In this document: one piece after another, positions 22,501-35,199 of the stretch
Position numbering within the stretch: position 1 is the stretch's first letter
Layout: every line of letters starts with the position of its first letter
Assembly: GCA_963693305.1 (NCBI GenBank)
Contig: OY855905.1
Coordinates: 25,966,437-26,030,436 of the forward strand
Direction: 5' to 3'
DNA: 64,000 nucleotides
From: Meandrina meandrites
Lineage: Eukaryota; Cnidaria; Anthozoa; Scleractinia; Meandrinidae
Made by a program: the position numbers and the translations under genes
Notes under the pieces: model-generated
The model's input: only the letters and a program-made list of their open reading frames with translations
What the model was told of the DNA's origin: nothing
Database searches by the model: none

Positions 22501-23420
22501 GATACGTTAACGTCGGCGAGTCACAAATTTTCAGTATCAGGTAAGTTTAGATCAGAAGATAGAAGTGTATTATGGCCGGACAAGCTTTTTGTCTGAAGGT
22601 GTAAGATACAGAACACATCACATGACGTCACTGATGGCGCATATCGAAGAATTAGCCTAACATAAAGTAGTTCCAAATTAGCCTTTCGTAATCTGTTTCA
22701 GCCTTCCTGTCGTCTTCTTATCGTACTTGTTCCTGTTTGATTATAGTATTTTTCGTCTCTAACTAATATTATTTTGTGGTTTTCTTCAATTGAAAACCAT
22801 ACTGCATGTATATCCCCAAAATAAACTAGTTCAGTTCTAATCTATCGTGACATAAAGAGCTTCCTTAATGTTTTAAGGGTGGAGTTTAGTTTGAGAAATC
22901 CCATATATATACCATCTGTGGTAGATTTAATCATAGCTAGTATGATTTAATCTGACTTGTTTTTGGCTTTAATTTACATAAAGCAACTTTTGCCACTTCA
23001 AAAAATTTTAATTTTTGTTCAGTTTCTATCAGAAGCTTTACTAATATCTATTACAATTTTGTCTCATTTCTTATTTTTTATATCAGGTTTTTATTTTTTA
23101 TCAGAGCCTCTACTGATAACAGCTTTAATCGTAACAGTAAAATAAATGCTTTACTCATCCTCAAGAATTCCACACGGTCTCTTTTTTCGATCTTTTCCCT
23201 TCCTTGTGTTTTTGTCTCTTTTTGTTCATTCGTTTTATTCATGTCAAACGATCGGTCTTCATATGAGCCACTGTGCAGACGAAGCTCTATGGAAGTACAA
23301 AAGAGATACAGGATTAAAAATCCATCAAGAAAACACACGATAAGGAAATACATCTAGTTCGTGATGTGTCCTTTGCTTATCTTAACTTATATAATTTGCA
23401 GTGACGTAACTAACACGGAA
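19500..23420. other. Intergenic DNA without supported genes
   Basis: AT-rich sequence between two MITE copies. Reading frames are short (under 75 codons) and lack domain signatures or convincing splice pairs. No tRNA, rRNA or long repeat recognised. Confidence 0.5.
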
Positions 23421-23423
23421 TTA

Positions 23424-23575
23424 TACATTCTTTTTTTTTGATATATGAACCATTTTTATAAGAACGTCGAGGCTGAGATTTGACCCAAAATTTTATTTAA
23501 GAAAATGTGTGGGCTAAAATAAGAACATCCTCAGGCTCAGTGAAATTTTACGCGTTCTTATAAAAAAAGAGTGTA
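23424..23575. mobile_element. MITE copy 2, shorter relative of the 18948 element
   Basis: Inverted ends TACATTCTTTTTTTTT and AAAAAAAGAGTGTA, plus the shared internal AGAACGTCGAGGCTGAGA. At 152 bp it is about one third the length of copy 1, so it is an internally deleted form. The flanks (AATTA and TATAA) do not form an exact duplication. Confidence 0.75.
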
Positions 23576-24312
23576 TATAAAAAGAAATGATGGCGTATGT
23601 GCTGATGCGATGCATGTTCTCAATTCCTGTCACGTTGTGAACTAAATGCTGTTATTCAGTGTACGTAATCGAGACCTGCTGTTATCCTCAGCTACAGGCT
23701 ACAGATCTGTAATCAATCCAATATCCAGAACATACGCAGAAAAGGTCATGCGCAGAAATTAACACGTAGTTAATCTAAGTCAGTACGTTTATGCTATTTT
23801 AAATTGGCAAGAAAAGTGTTCTGCTGTCGTCAAGTTTAAAAATAGACTTGTTTCAAAGGAGGGTTTTTCCTGGATTCTATAGGTGAAGAAGAAATTGTTC
23901 ATCCCATCAAGTTATAAACTTCAGTGCCATCTCTAGTTTTCCCAAGTCGAAGGAGAAGTCATCCTTCAGTTGACGCACTGATGTATCATGTCATACCTGT
24001 GAGATATGCACTGAATACATATCTCGCCCATTGGGTGTATTTCTAAAACAAAACTTGCTTTTTCTAGTTATTCGTCATCATTCATTCAGTCCTTTGCGTG
24101 ACTGACTTTACTTTGGACAATAATACTTTCAAACACGATTAGCAAAATTCCTGTCCCAAACAGCATCCCATACAAGTAGCTTTTTTGTCTCTGTAGTCTT
24201 TCAGATGTTGCATTTCGGAGAAGGCCGTGTTCGGACAGGAAGTTGAAATTTGAATACGGGAACTTCTCGATTGTGACCGTGTGGAATCTGGAACAAAGTA
24301 CTCGCTGACAAA

Positions 24313-24630
24313 AATGGCGGAAGTTTTGACAAAATGTATCGTCGCTGTGGAATGCAGTTTTTGTCGTCTTACAGTTCTTTGGTCAGTTTCCAACGTCTGG
24401 CACGTTTAGTTGGATGGGAAGGACAGGCAAGGACTTCTGTCATGGGCAGGTCTAGTTGAAGGTAACTTTATTGGCTCTTTTGAAAGGTCTTTAAACCAAA
24501 GTGAAGTTCAACACGTGTTTGTAAAATGCGATAATAACTGACCAGTCTTGGAGAAAAACGAAACTGTAAAGCTAGAAGAGACACTTAAAACACTTATTAA
24601 TGAAGTTCAGGCCAAAGTCAAATAAATTGA
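24313..24630 (+). pseudogene. Possible decayed coding sequence, function unknown
   Basis: A frame starting ATGGCGGAAGTTTTG is interrupted by stops at codons 33 and 91, yet keeps protein-like segments: GNFIGSFERSLNQSEVQHVF, then LEETLKTLINEVQAKVK before a terminal TAA. No splice signals are needed. I do not recognise the family. It could be a processed pseudogene or a chance frame. Confidence 0.3.
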
Positions 24631-24809
24631 AGGCTTCTGCATTGTCTTTCCATACCTTCCCTCATCCCTACCCAAGATCCCCCCCCCCCCTCCTCCCCTT
24701 CTATTCCTGTGCCTTGGTCTCTTGAACAGTTGCGTTACTAGTATCGGTTCTCAATCCTTTTCACAGTTTAAATGAGCTTAGACCATCTAGCATCTGTTCG
24801 GCAATTACA

Positions 24810-25043
24810 GTGGGGTGGGACAGGGGGGCGTGAGCCCGGGAGAAAAGGGGCAGGAGAAGAGAGGGCGGGAAGCGGGAGTCCAAAGGTGGCGGAAACCGGG
24901 AGAAATTGAGAAATATTTCGCAACATTTTGTAATATTTTGTAATAGAAATGGGACAAAGAAGACAAAACCACTACGGAAAGGGGTGAGAAGCGGAAGTAG
25001 AAGATACGGGAAGCAGAAGGGACCCCCCTGTCCCCACCCATAT
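24810..25043. mobile_element. G/purine-rich element with inverted ends
   Basis: GGTGGGACAGGGGGG at the left faces CCCCCCTGTCCCCACC at the right. The left half is strongly purine-biased (GGGAGAAAAGGGGCAGGAGAAG). No coding capacity. Confidence 0.55.
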
Positions 25044-25049
25044 TACATG

Positions 25050-28000
25050 TACTCCTAGAGCCTTCAAGCACACTTAAAGACTCTCTGTCGAACGGCATGC
25101 TTTGCGAGTGTTTGTTTTTATTTTGATTCTGTTGCTGAAGAAAAGCGTTTGAAATTCGAAAAGTTTTGGGGAATTTGGCGGCCTTAAACTAATTTATCAG
25201 TAGAAACGGGTATAAAATGTTGGCTTTTGAGGCCATTTGGTTAAGAACTACTGCATTTTGAAATTATGTCCTCGCGTTGCGGGTTGTACAAGCTCCTGCC
25301 GCTGTATGCATCATGGACAATTCATGGACAAACAACTCCAAAAAACAGATTTTCTTTTCACTTCCAGAAGCAGGTATACAAAATATATACGGTACATAGT
25401 GTGCTTAAAATACTGTCCAAGCCAAGAAGCAGAATAAGAGCAATGAAAATCATTTCATTCTTTCGTTAGCAATTTTCCATATCGCGGTTTGGAATCCCTA
25501 CAGAGTTTGGTCGATAACCGGTCACGTACAGATCATCAAATGTTTTCAGCTCGATCTTTTTGCAATAAAAGGTTTCCATTTCAAGAAATAAAATGCAGCA
25601 AAGAAAGCACTTTCCATTGAAATAAATTTCAACTATTGCAATCTTACCAGAGTTAGCTTGGCATTGGAAGAATCTACTAGCAATGCAAGACAAAATAAAT
25701 CACTTCAATATCACTTACTGCAGCAAACAGGGGCATTTTTCATTTATTTTTTGTATCCGAGTTCATCTTCTTTGTTTCTCTCTTATTCTTCTTTGTTTTA
25801 CTACTGCTCCTGGGCTGATTTCTTTAAATTACTGTCAAATCCTCTGCCCTTCAAAGTCCAGCTTCCACCGGGCTTTTCAGATGCTGCCATTGCTAACATC
25901 TCGATCACATAATGGCATTTGTCAATGCCCAAAATCTGTTGCAAATGAAGCGATCCGAGCACAATATTCCCTTTTTAAAAAACTACGACATTTAAACTCT
26001 CAATGAACAGGGATAACTTTTTAAAAATCCCACTGGATTGCTCAGATTAACAGAGAATTGGAACAGACTACGACCAAACACTTCAATATCAAGGTTTTCA
26101 CATAATACGAAATTCAAGTCGAGGTGCGCAATGCATACCGGTTGACAGAGAGTCTTTAAATGATTGAAATGTCATCAACTCCCAGCACCTCAAGTGCACT
26201 TATTTTAGCCAACTTAAAAAGTGCCTTTGAGGTAAAAAATAATTCCTGCTTATTTTTAAGGCTTCCCAAAACAAAAAAGAAGGGCATTTTCCTTTTTGAA
26301 ATATCTTCTTTCATTTTGGAGATATTTATGTTTTTATATTTTGCAAATAAGGAAAGTGATGACGTCATTGTAATTATTTTTTACTTCATAGGCACGTTAA
26401 GATCTCATCTGGTATATAGAGTATATATTCATACTGTCAATACTTTTTAGATATATAGTTTTTTTTTACTTTATTAAAAACTTGCCATGGTATATTGTAA
26501 TTCCTGAGCTTTGATTGGTTTACAGCCATGGTATATGGTATAAATATGGTAGGAGTACGCATCAGCAAGAACAGCCCAGGAGCTCAAATACTGTATTTCT
26601 TTTGATGTTTTAATAAAACAATTATTCCACTTGTGCTTGTTGGATATGAGATGGTTATAGCCAACTTGGCACTTAATGCACCTCATTCGCTACCTACCAT
26701 CTCATACCCAATGCAGGGGTTTCAATAAAATTTGAAGTAAGCAGCTGGTTAGAATAGAGTAGCCGACTGCATCAACAAGCTTTGAAAGGATCTTTCACTA
26801 GTTACTTCAATTTACGGGAATAGTAGCCGACTTCTCTGAGCAAAGTAGCCAACACTTTTCGTCGGCCGTCGGTGCCTATTGAAAGCACCGTCCAATGCAT
26901 GGTCGTGGAATAATTTTTAGATATACATGCAGACTATATGACTGTACTCATCCAAAACAAACGTTTTCGCCTGTTATTCCTCTTATTCTTGTTCCTTGCA
27001 TTATATATGCTTGTGAACATTACATCATGAAGTTAAGCCATGACTTTTTTACTTTAAGGATGTGAAAGAGGACAGACCAAGAAACAAATAAACCAAACCA
27101 AATTGAGGTTTAAGCCCAAACTTACAACACATTGATATGAGCAAGTGATGCGAAGATTAAAACCAGATGGAATGTGGATGAAATACAGAAGAGTTAGCAG
27201 TCATGGTGAGTAATATGAATTGTTTTCTTTTCAGCACAGACAAGTATCCAATAGATTGGCTTGCAGAAGCTGGTCGGATACCTAGATACCACAAAGCAAC
27301 ATCATGCTAGAATTACATGTCAATTACAACCAAGTGTGAGGGCTGAACTGGGAGAATATTGGCGCAAGGTCTTGACCGAGTGCAGTGAGGTCTCTACAGA
27401 AAAGACAGAGAGCCAATATCCTTCCAGTACAGTTCAGCGCAGGCTTGCATGGTTAATAGGAGATATATTAAACAACTAAAAATAGATGTTTATAAATTGT
27501 GCAGTTCTAGAAAATATCCATACCCATTCCATGGAAGATCAGTGGAAATTCCGTGGGGTTTGGGGGTCTCAAGAGCCAAAATTTAAAAAAGGAGAATATA
27601 GGGCTAATTACTGGAATTAAAATAATTTCTCATGATGTATGTGCAGATATGAAATAAAAGAATATTTAAATGTACAAATGATGAGAAGCTAAGGCCTCTT
27701 TGAAACCATGATTAGGCATAAAGATAACTGTGTTAAGGTTACGGTACAGGTTCGCGGGTGCACTGCGCAAAACCATCCTCATGGGTGTGTAATCTTAGGA
27801 GCATGCCTAAACCTATACATCATTTTAAAGCTGAAAGAACCAAGAACGTTGAAAAAATGTTTTTTGCTTGCGAAATTCAATATAAAATGAGCTACAATCA
27901 GTTAAGTGGAAATGGAGCGATATTTATAAATGTGGCAAACCCTCATCTGATTTTGGCCTTAAAAAAACAAAGAAAACAATGACTGCACGACACTCAGTAG

Positions 28001-28190
28001 ATGTTTGACGTCAAAAGTGTGTCATGGATTCTTTAGATTAGCTTTCAAAGTTATTACAATTTAAAGTTGTTCTGCAATGTACTTTTCTCGGTGGAGACCA
28101 CATTAGGACTTATATCTTTAAAACGAAAAACAAATCAGCCAAAGCCCGACACACTTTTGAAGAGGAGGGTTTCATGTACTGTTGGGCAAA
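25050..28190. other. Intergenic DNA; one diverged repeat segment
   Basis: No supported gene. The stretch near 27065-27210 (GGACAGACCAAGAAACAAAT and following) resembles 35245-35375, so both look like copies of one dispersed repeat. Confidence 0.45.
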
Positions 28191-28195
28191 ATTTC

Positions 28196-28770
28196 ATGAG
28201 TGTACAATTAAGAGCAAATGCCCACAAAATTCAGTCAATCCCCGGCCAGGGTCAAAATTTTGATTTCGCTCATATTTTGTCTATAGATAGGCATTACCAA
28301 ATGAACAAACGTGGTGTAGTTTGTTTTTCCAAAGACCGCTTCAATTTGGCGAAAATCAAGAAAAACTATTTCTGCTGTCGGCGACTTCAAAACACCCAAA
28401 ATTTGAGACAAAATCGGCTGCTTGCAAAACTTTGCTTGCATGCAAAAGGCATGGAATTTGGGGAAAATCTTTTCCAGTGTATTAATTTATGAAGACTTTT
28501 ACTCCCAGTATAGTGGTAGATTTTCATCTTAGTGATAATCTGGAAGGTAAACAATAATATTTTAGAACAGCTTATTTTTCAAGCGACTTAAGATTGATTT
28601 AACACGAAAGACGCGATTACAATTTTAAGCATGTGCTACACCTTGGTTTTTCCTCAAACTTACGCTATAAGGTATTTAAACATTGTACTAGAACATATGT
28701 AAAAACTGGCTTGGGTAATTTAGTTTGAAGATCACACGAAGTCTTTGAAGTTGAACGAATTTCGGCTGAA
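28196..28770 (-). repeat. Left copy of about 570-bp inverted repeat pair
   Basis: Its reverse complement matches 33427-33990 over most of its length, including an open frame starting MQAKFCKQPILSQILGVLKS in both copies. The copies differ by substitutions and small indels. It may be two insertions of one repeat or the ends of a 5.8-kb element. Confidence 0.8.
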
Positions 28771-29696
28771 ATATGAGATATTTGCATAATTATAAAACGT
28801 TGCATTGTTGTTGTTGTGATGGCTGAACTTGTTTAAGTGATTTCTGATGTGAAATTGCTTACCTCAATGCCTTCTTCGATCGGTCTTCTTCTTTTGTAAT
28901 TGACTTTATGCCTCCAGCTGATCCGTACATGTTTCCCAAGCTTATTATCCAAGAACTGGAGAGAGTGGCGTGAACAGCAAAATTCATTACAATTATACCC
29001 CATTGAATCCTTTGCTGTCAATTTTGATATTATGTGCATTTCAAAAGATTTACACCTTTCATAATGGCACAAAGTTTCACAGCTTAACTTCCAATTAAGC
29101 TTGCAGAGTGCCTGTAAGGCTAAGGCAGGGTTTATTCTTATCCTTCTAACTTGCGAGGTTATTCTCAGTTCTTTCTGTTTGACGGTGATTACGGGAGTTG
29201 TGTGACAGAGCAATGCCCTTTGCACCGGGAGGGTTTAGGGAAACAACGATCACAGATAGGAACCAAAAAAAATTGTTGGAAGAAATGCTTCTGTTACCTT
29301 AACTGAGTTCACGCTTTGTAAATATTTCTCAATTTTCTTAGTGTTAATCAAGTCACAAATTATTGCTTTTATTTATAGTCCATTGTCTGGTGCAGTCTAA
29401 TATCATAGTACAATTTAACCTGTAAGGAGGTAAAAAGAGCCTATAAAAGAATAAAAATTCATTGGCTTCTTTTTCAAAAACTTAGAAATAGCGTTATCAC
29501 AAGTGGCAGGTCTAATTGTTAAGGCAACTGCCATAGAATTATTATTACAACTCTAATATCGTGTAATCGCGCTTTATTTCTAGTTAACAAAATTTTGCTA
29601 TGAACTTCTGACCTGAATGCTAGGAATCCAAAATACTACAAGCTTTAGTAACGCCAAATTTTGCTGGCTGTATATTTACTCTTTTTGATAATATTC

Positions 29697-29790
29697 AGGG
29701 GCATAGCCAAGGGGGAGGTGGTGGGGGGGGGGGGTGTCCTGGGGTTCTCATGACCCACCTCCCCCCCCTTTTTAAGTAAACAACATACAA
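29697..29790. repeat. G-run/C-run repeat fragment
   Basis: GGGGCATAGCCAAGGGGGAG, a 12-G run, then GACCCACCTCCCCCCCC. The two halves are partly complementary. It resembles the GGGGCGG...-type repeat ends elsewhere in the window and directly precedes the LINE fragment. Confidence 0.5.
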
Positions 29791-29829
29791 ACCCTTTAAT
29801 TCAGGTGGCGAAAAAGCGCGAATCCGAGA

Positions 29830-30651
29830 ATCCGAGAGATAACAAAAGTTAAACATTTGAAAAATGATTCAAACAACTTCCTGTCTTTAAATGAACTAAG
29901 AACTGAATACAATCTCAATGCATGTCCTTTGAAATATTACGGCCTGTTGTCCGCACTCAAACACACCTGGAATACGCACAAAAGCAATTTTGTAGACAAT
30001 AGTCCTGAGTATGAAAATTTCTCTACTAAATTACTGACAACACAAAGCGTAACCCGACTGGTATATTCCAAGCTTATTGCAGTTAAATCTATTGCTCCGA
30101 CCCAAAGCCAGCAGAAATGGATGAAAGATTGTGAAATCAACAATGCTGAAGATATTAAATGGCGAGAGACGTACCAGTTAGCTTCAAAGTGCACAAAAAG
30201 CACTAAACTTAAAGAGTTTCAATTTAAATTTCTGCACCGAAAAATATCAACTAATGATTTCTTGTTTAAAATCGGAATTAAGGATGACTTTAAGTGCTCT
30301 TTCTGCCTCGAATAGCCTGAAAAATTACTTCACCTCTTCTGGAAATGCCCTAAAACAGCTTCTTTCTGGATTGATCTGACATCATGGTTGATGCAATGCA
30401 AAATTTTTCCAAACAATAGTTCATTGGAACGCACCGTTGCACTGGGTTTAACACCTGATTCGTCTAAATACCATCACCAAATCAATTTTTGCTGCCTACT
30501 TGCCAGACATTTTATTTGGCTCTGCAAAACGAAAGAAAATGTCCCTCATATGGAAGCGTTTCGTCGATATATTAAACTCATGTATGAGACAGAGGCGATA
30601 TCAAAAAGCACTCCTCCAAAGAAATGGGAGTTATTGTGTACTTTTATTTAA
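29830..30651 (+). pseudogene. LINE ORF2 C-terminal remnant with one internal stop
   Basis: Two open parts in one frame (to 30312 and from 30316) are separated by a single TAG just after CSFCLE. The end is natural (LLCTFI stop). One premature stop with an otherwise open frame implies a fairly young copy. It encodes no enzyme active site. Confidence 0.8.
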
Positions 30652-31022
30652 GAAAATCTAATATGAAAGATTTGTGATATCCCCTGACATTTTGTCTGCA
30701 TGCCACCACCCTCTCATCCTTGGAGATGTCATCAACGGGCCTGCATATCTTTTTGCTTATTTGCCTTTTTATTCATTAATATATATATTTTGTTTGTTTT
30801 TTTCTTACTGCACTGTAGCGAGCTAATCACTCTTTATCGGCATTGTAAAGTAGTGTGAAGATTTGTAATGTATTGTTTTTTCTGTATTATTATTATTATT
30901 TTATTGTATTTCATTATTATTATTATTGTTTTACTTTCATTTATCTGTATTTGTATGTATTACTGTATTGTATTACTGTGTGTATTTGCAATTAAAAAAA
31001 AAAAAAGAAAAAGAAAAAAAAG
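29830..31022 (+). mobile_element. 5'-truncated LINE retrotransposon end
   Basis: The last part of a LINE reverse-transcriptase ORF (29830-30651) is followed by an AT-rich 3' region ending in an A-rich tail at 30994-31022. The protein end contains FKFLHRKISTNDFLFKIGI, then CSFC...LLHLFWKCPKTASFW, the CxxC-H-C arrangement of the zf-RVT region found at the end of many LINE polymerases. The frame has one in-frame TAG at 30313-30315. The copy lacks the catalytic polymerase and endonuclease, as expected from 5' truncation at insertion. Confidence 0.85.
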
Positions 31023-31673
31023 AATGTCATTTATCTTTTCTAGTGCTAGGTAGTTACATACTTCATTTTCAGGACTTAGCATCTGCAGTGTACCATGTCA
31101 GTACCCTGGGTGTGACACAGACCCCCCAACCCACTCGTGGAAAGTCCTAACTACGACGCTGATATTTCGACAATATTTCACACGGTATTAGACTAAAACG
31201 TGGCCTGTCAGTGGGTGACTGCCTGGGTCCTACCTGGATGATGCTGTGACGACTCATCATCTCTAGCGAGAACTGTACTCAATTCTAAGAAAAATTACGT
31301 GCCTGATGGACTCTGGTCACCAATTATCTACTTATTTTGGAGCTAAATTCGTGACCTAAACCGATACACTCTGTAAATGTTTTTCAGGAATATATTGCCG
31401 ATATATAACATGTTAACAGAAGTTTATACTTCTGGCCTTGTTGAATGCCCTATAGAACACTACTTTCTCATGTTGAGTAAGTGGGAGTAAGGAGTTTTCG
31501 TCTTCCCTTTGTTGTCGGCAATTGGGATATACTTTGATAGCCTGAATTTTAATTTCGGTTCGGATTTTCAGATTGGGTGGATTAAGAGCAACTTCTTGAA
31601 GAATTTCGCTATTTTAACGTACCGAAGACTTTGTCATTCTTTGCGTTCTGCTTTTTGTCAAAATCACTTTCAG

Positions 31674-32115
31674 TTAGACCAGTCTTGGGAAGAAAACTGA
31701 AATCTGCTGGCGTGTCAGAAATTCAGAATTGGTAAAAAGGCGGTTTAATTCCCACTGCTTTCGCGGCCGGGCAGTCATCATGGCCTTGACTACTGACGCT
31801 GTATCCACTTTCTGGCCGTTTGCCTTCCCAATAAGGAATTTGCTGGAAAAATAATCTTTCTGCTTTTCTGAAAATCTACACACGGTAGATTCGAAAGGAT
31901 TAGTCGCTTTCTAAGTTCCTGTATCAGGTGACACACCACCTGCAGACGGTTCCTGTTGCATAGTCGAGCACTGCACTGTCAAGAAGTAGTTTATGTTCTG
32001 AAGTACGTTCATGTTTTCCAACGTCCAGATGGTGCTGCAAGGAGGGAAATCTCTGATTCCTTTCTAAGCATCTTTTCCGTTGACAAGAGAAAAAACGGTT
32101 GAGGTACCAGTCGCA
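31674..32115 (-). pseudogene. Decayed C2H2 zinc-finger gene fragment
   Basis: Read on the minus strand, the first part (about 32110-31960) has CQRKRCLERNQRFPSLQHHLD followed by GKHERTSEH, a C-x4-C...H-x4-5-H finger, then LLLDSAVLDYA. A stop and scrambled segment (about 31955-31885) interrupts it. The second part (31883-31674) reads FSEKQKDYFSSKFLIGKANG then a segment ending EFLTRQQISVFF. From general memory of cnidarian predicted proteins, this finger plus this tail occur together in a repeated family. The spacer between them is shortened and out of frame, so the gene is broken. Confidence 0.65.
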
Positions 32116-33426
32116 GCCACAGTCGCAACTGCAATGTAACATAGACACACGGAATACCCCCGATGACTGGATAGCATCTACTATTTCCTCAGAAGCTTAC
32201 TAGATGTTCGACCCTTGGTTTAAGTGGACTCTCGTGACCTCTCTCGTGTGCCATTCAATAGATGCCGCCTTCCGACCACATAATTATAATCAATAATTCG
32301 TGTTTTTCGATTGGGGATATCTACTCAAGATATCTCAAAAGCCAAAAAAAAAAACATTTTTAGCGGGGTGAGTCATTAACAAAAAATGTTGTTTACCAAA
32401 AAATAAAGACCCCCCCCGTCGCCACGCCTCTACCCTAGATCCACCACTGGTTTTGCCAGGAAAGGCATAAACTTAGTTCACCAGTAGTTAAGAAGAAAAA
32501 TATTTTTGATGTTTATATTTATTGACATATATAAAGAAGTACAAACATGATGAATTCGAGATTCTCGTAACATGATCTGTGAGCCCGCTTTGCTGAAACC
32601 TCTACATGCTTATATTGGAAGCACTTAACATCTGTCCGGAAACTCGACGTCTCCAACCAATACCCAAATTATAACAGCACGTTGTAGAAATTAATCGGTG
32701 GATTATAAAATAAAGAAACCCCTTTCTGGTTTGTTGGTATATTAGAGGATGATGCCCCTGGCTGAGAGATTGTCCCTTTTTGGTCTTTTTTCACAGTTGC
32801 CCTCAAAGCTTCGCTTTTCGGCCAACTGGAATTCGGACAATCGATATTCGTGGAGCTGGAAAAGATGCGTGCTCTTGCCAGAATTAATTCAACAAAGTGC
32901 CACTATGGAAAGGAATACATTCCTCTATTTTGTTCCTGTCCCTTTTGTCAAGGCCACATTGGCCTCCCACAATTGAGGGAAATGAGCAGCTGCTTTCCAT
33001 AGCTCATTGTCGACTCATAAGTAGAAGCTTCCAACGGTGTGGATCTGAGATTTACTGATACAGGTGTAAAAAAACTGGATGGTTAGTTAAATTAAGTACT
33101 ACAAGTGAACAGAATACATTATTTTAAAACCTTTTGATTTTTGCGAATCAGAGAATAGTGACAACATCGCTACACAATCTTCACCAATGTTTTCTTTGTG
33201 TTTTTGCGAATGACTTGTCCTCGTCACGCAACACTGTCTATCTACGGGGCAACAATACGGCTATGCTGATCACTGCACCCTTTCTCAATTCACGACTTTG
33301 TTCTAACCAATTAAGCGGGTGAACTGAGAAAGAAAGCCCTTCCCCCAATAATATTGAATAAATAAATGTGATATCACAGACCTGTTTGTGAAAGAGCGCT
33401 TGCGTTAATTATTCAATTATTTCATA

Positions 33427-33990
33427 TTTCATCTGAAAATTTGCTCAACTTCGAAGACTTCGTGTGACCAGCAAGTTTTTACACATGTTCTAGAACAATG
33501 TTTAGATATCTTATAGCTTAAGTTTGAGGAAAAACCAAGGTATAGCACATGCTTAAAATTGTAATCGCGTCTTTCAAGTTGAATTAAAACTTCTGTCGCT
33601 TGAAAAATAAGCAGTTCTAAAATATTATTGTTTACCTTCCAGATTATCACTAAGATGAAAATCTACCACTAAACTGGGAGTAAAAGTCTTCATAAATTAA
33701 TACGCTGGAAAAGATTTTCCCCAAATTCCATGCCTTTTGCATGCAAGCAAAGTTTTGCAAGCAGCCGATTTTGTCTCAAATTTTGGGTGTTTTGAAGTCA
33801 CCGACAGCAGAAATAGTTTTTCTCGATTTTCGACAAATTGAAGCGGTCAAAACAAACTACACCACGTTTTGTTATTTGGTAATGTCTATCTATAGACAAA
33901 ATATGAACGGAATCAAAATTTTGAGTCTGGCCGCGAAATTTCAATTTTGCGCAATTTTAACTGGCATTCGCTCTTAATTCTTGTATGCAA
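33427..33990 (+). repeat. Right copy of about 570-bp inverted repeat pair
   Basis: Reverse-complement partner of 28196-28770. Shared landmarks include ATTTTCCCCAAATTCCATGC, TTTTGCAAGCAGCCGATTTT and AAGATGAAAATCTACCACTA. Between the copies lie the LINE fragment and the zinc-finger remnant. Confidence 0.8.
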
Positions 33991-34984
33991 AGTATCCGCT
34001 CGAAGATGGCAAAATTCAAGAAAAATTTAGCCGAGAAATGCGGCTTAGAAGTTTACTCAAAATAACATGCCCCCTGGGAGTGGTTTTCCAGATTGTCACC
34101 TTCATACACCAATCATGAACAATCTCTTGGTGTGTGCTGAAACTTGCGGGAAAATGGCGGTGGATATTATTTCAAGATCAAAGTTTCCTTTGCCGACAAT
34201 TTAAACACGAGGTTATCTCGGGAGTTTTTGTCCACTGCATACTTTCGACGTGAGCTTTTGAGTCATTTTTTTCTGCTTGAGAAATTAGGTGAAATAGCAG
34301 CTGTGTATTTTGTTTCTTGCGATTGTTTGCTGGCTGTAGAAATTCCACCACCATTTGTCACCTTCTGCCAACGTCTCTTTCTTTTTCACGCAAAAATTCT
34401 TTATCAATTTCTTTTCTGAGATTAATGATCAGCCTTTGGAACCCAACAGCTTTTGTTTCCCTTCCTTTTCTTTTCTCTCTCGATCCAAAACTAGAATTTT
34501 GTCAGCCAAGCGAGCAGACTAGCGAACGACTCAAGCAATGCAATGTTATGATAACGCTCTGTATGAAGCCACTCTCCTGAGCTAAACTCCCAGGATGTCC
34601 AGCCGTGTTGACAGCTCAATGCCTTCAGTCTGTGGCATAATGAGTCACGCAAAGAAAGGAAATTTTCAATAACTTGGGAGCAAAAAGAGATTTCAAATTT
34701 ATTTTTTCTGCTAAAGAAAGCCTAGACCACATAGTTTATGTATGCCAAATATCTCAGTTTTGTAAAAATTTGACCCATGAACCTGTTCTGTAACCTTAAC
34801 ATACAGGGGACCCTGGCACTTCAAGGGGGCAGGGGTGGAGTGGTAGATCTGCCACTGTTAACAGCTATAGAGGTACATGTACTGTCAGTAAGTGCTGGAC
34901 CTGTACATGTAGGCTCTCATGCCTCCCACTATGCATGTGTGCATGTACATGTGCTGCAACATAAGCTGATTTAGGTAAGTGTGC

Positions 34985-35199
34985 ATTCGGGCCGGCCCAG
35001 AGGCCCATGATGTTGGTGCTTATCCTAGTTCATCGCAGGGTTAACCCCAGTATTAAATTTGCCCATACCCATTTATACACCTGGGTGGAGAGTGTCTTGC
35101 CTAAGAACACAATTTCTGTGAGTGACCAGGGGTTTCAAACCCAGAATGCTCAATCAATCTGGAGTTTAGTGTGCTAACCATTAGGCAACTGTGCCTCCC
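34985..35199 (-). mobile_element. tRNA-derived SINE
   Basis: On the minus strand it starts GGGAGGCACAGTTGCC and carries an A-box-like TTGCCTAATGGTTAGC and a B-box-like GGGTTTGAAACCC about 40 bases later, the internal RNA polymerase III promoter of a tRNA head. A non-tRNA body follows, including AGGCAAGACACTCTCC and TAAATGGGTATGGGC. The 3' end is not sharply defined. It is not a functional tRNA: the anticodon arm region does not fold convincingly. Confidence 0.7.

Noticed and set aside
35125..35199. Functional tRNA gene on the minus strand
   Set aside because: The A and B boxes are present, but the acceptor and anticodon stems do not form and the sequence continues into a SINE body.
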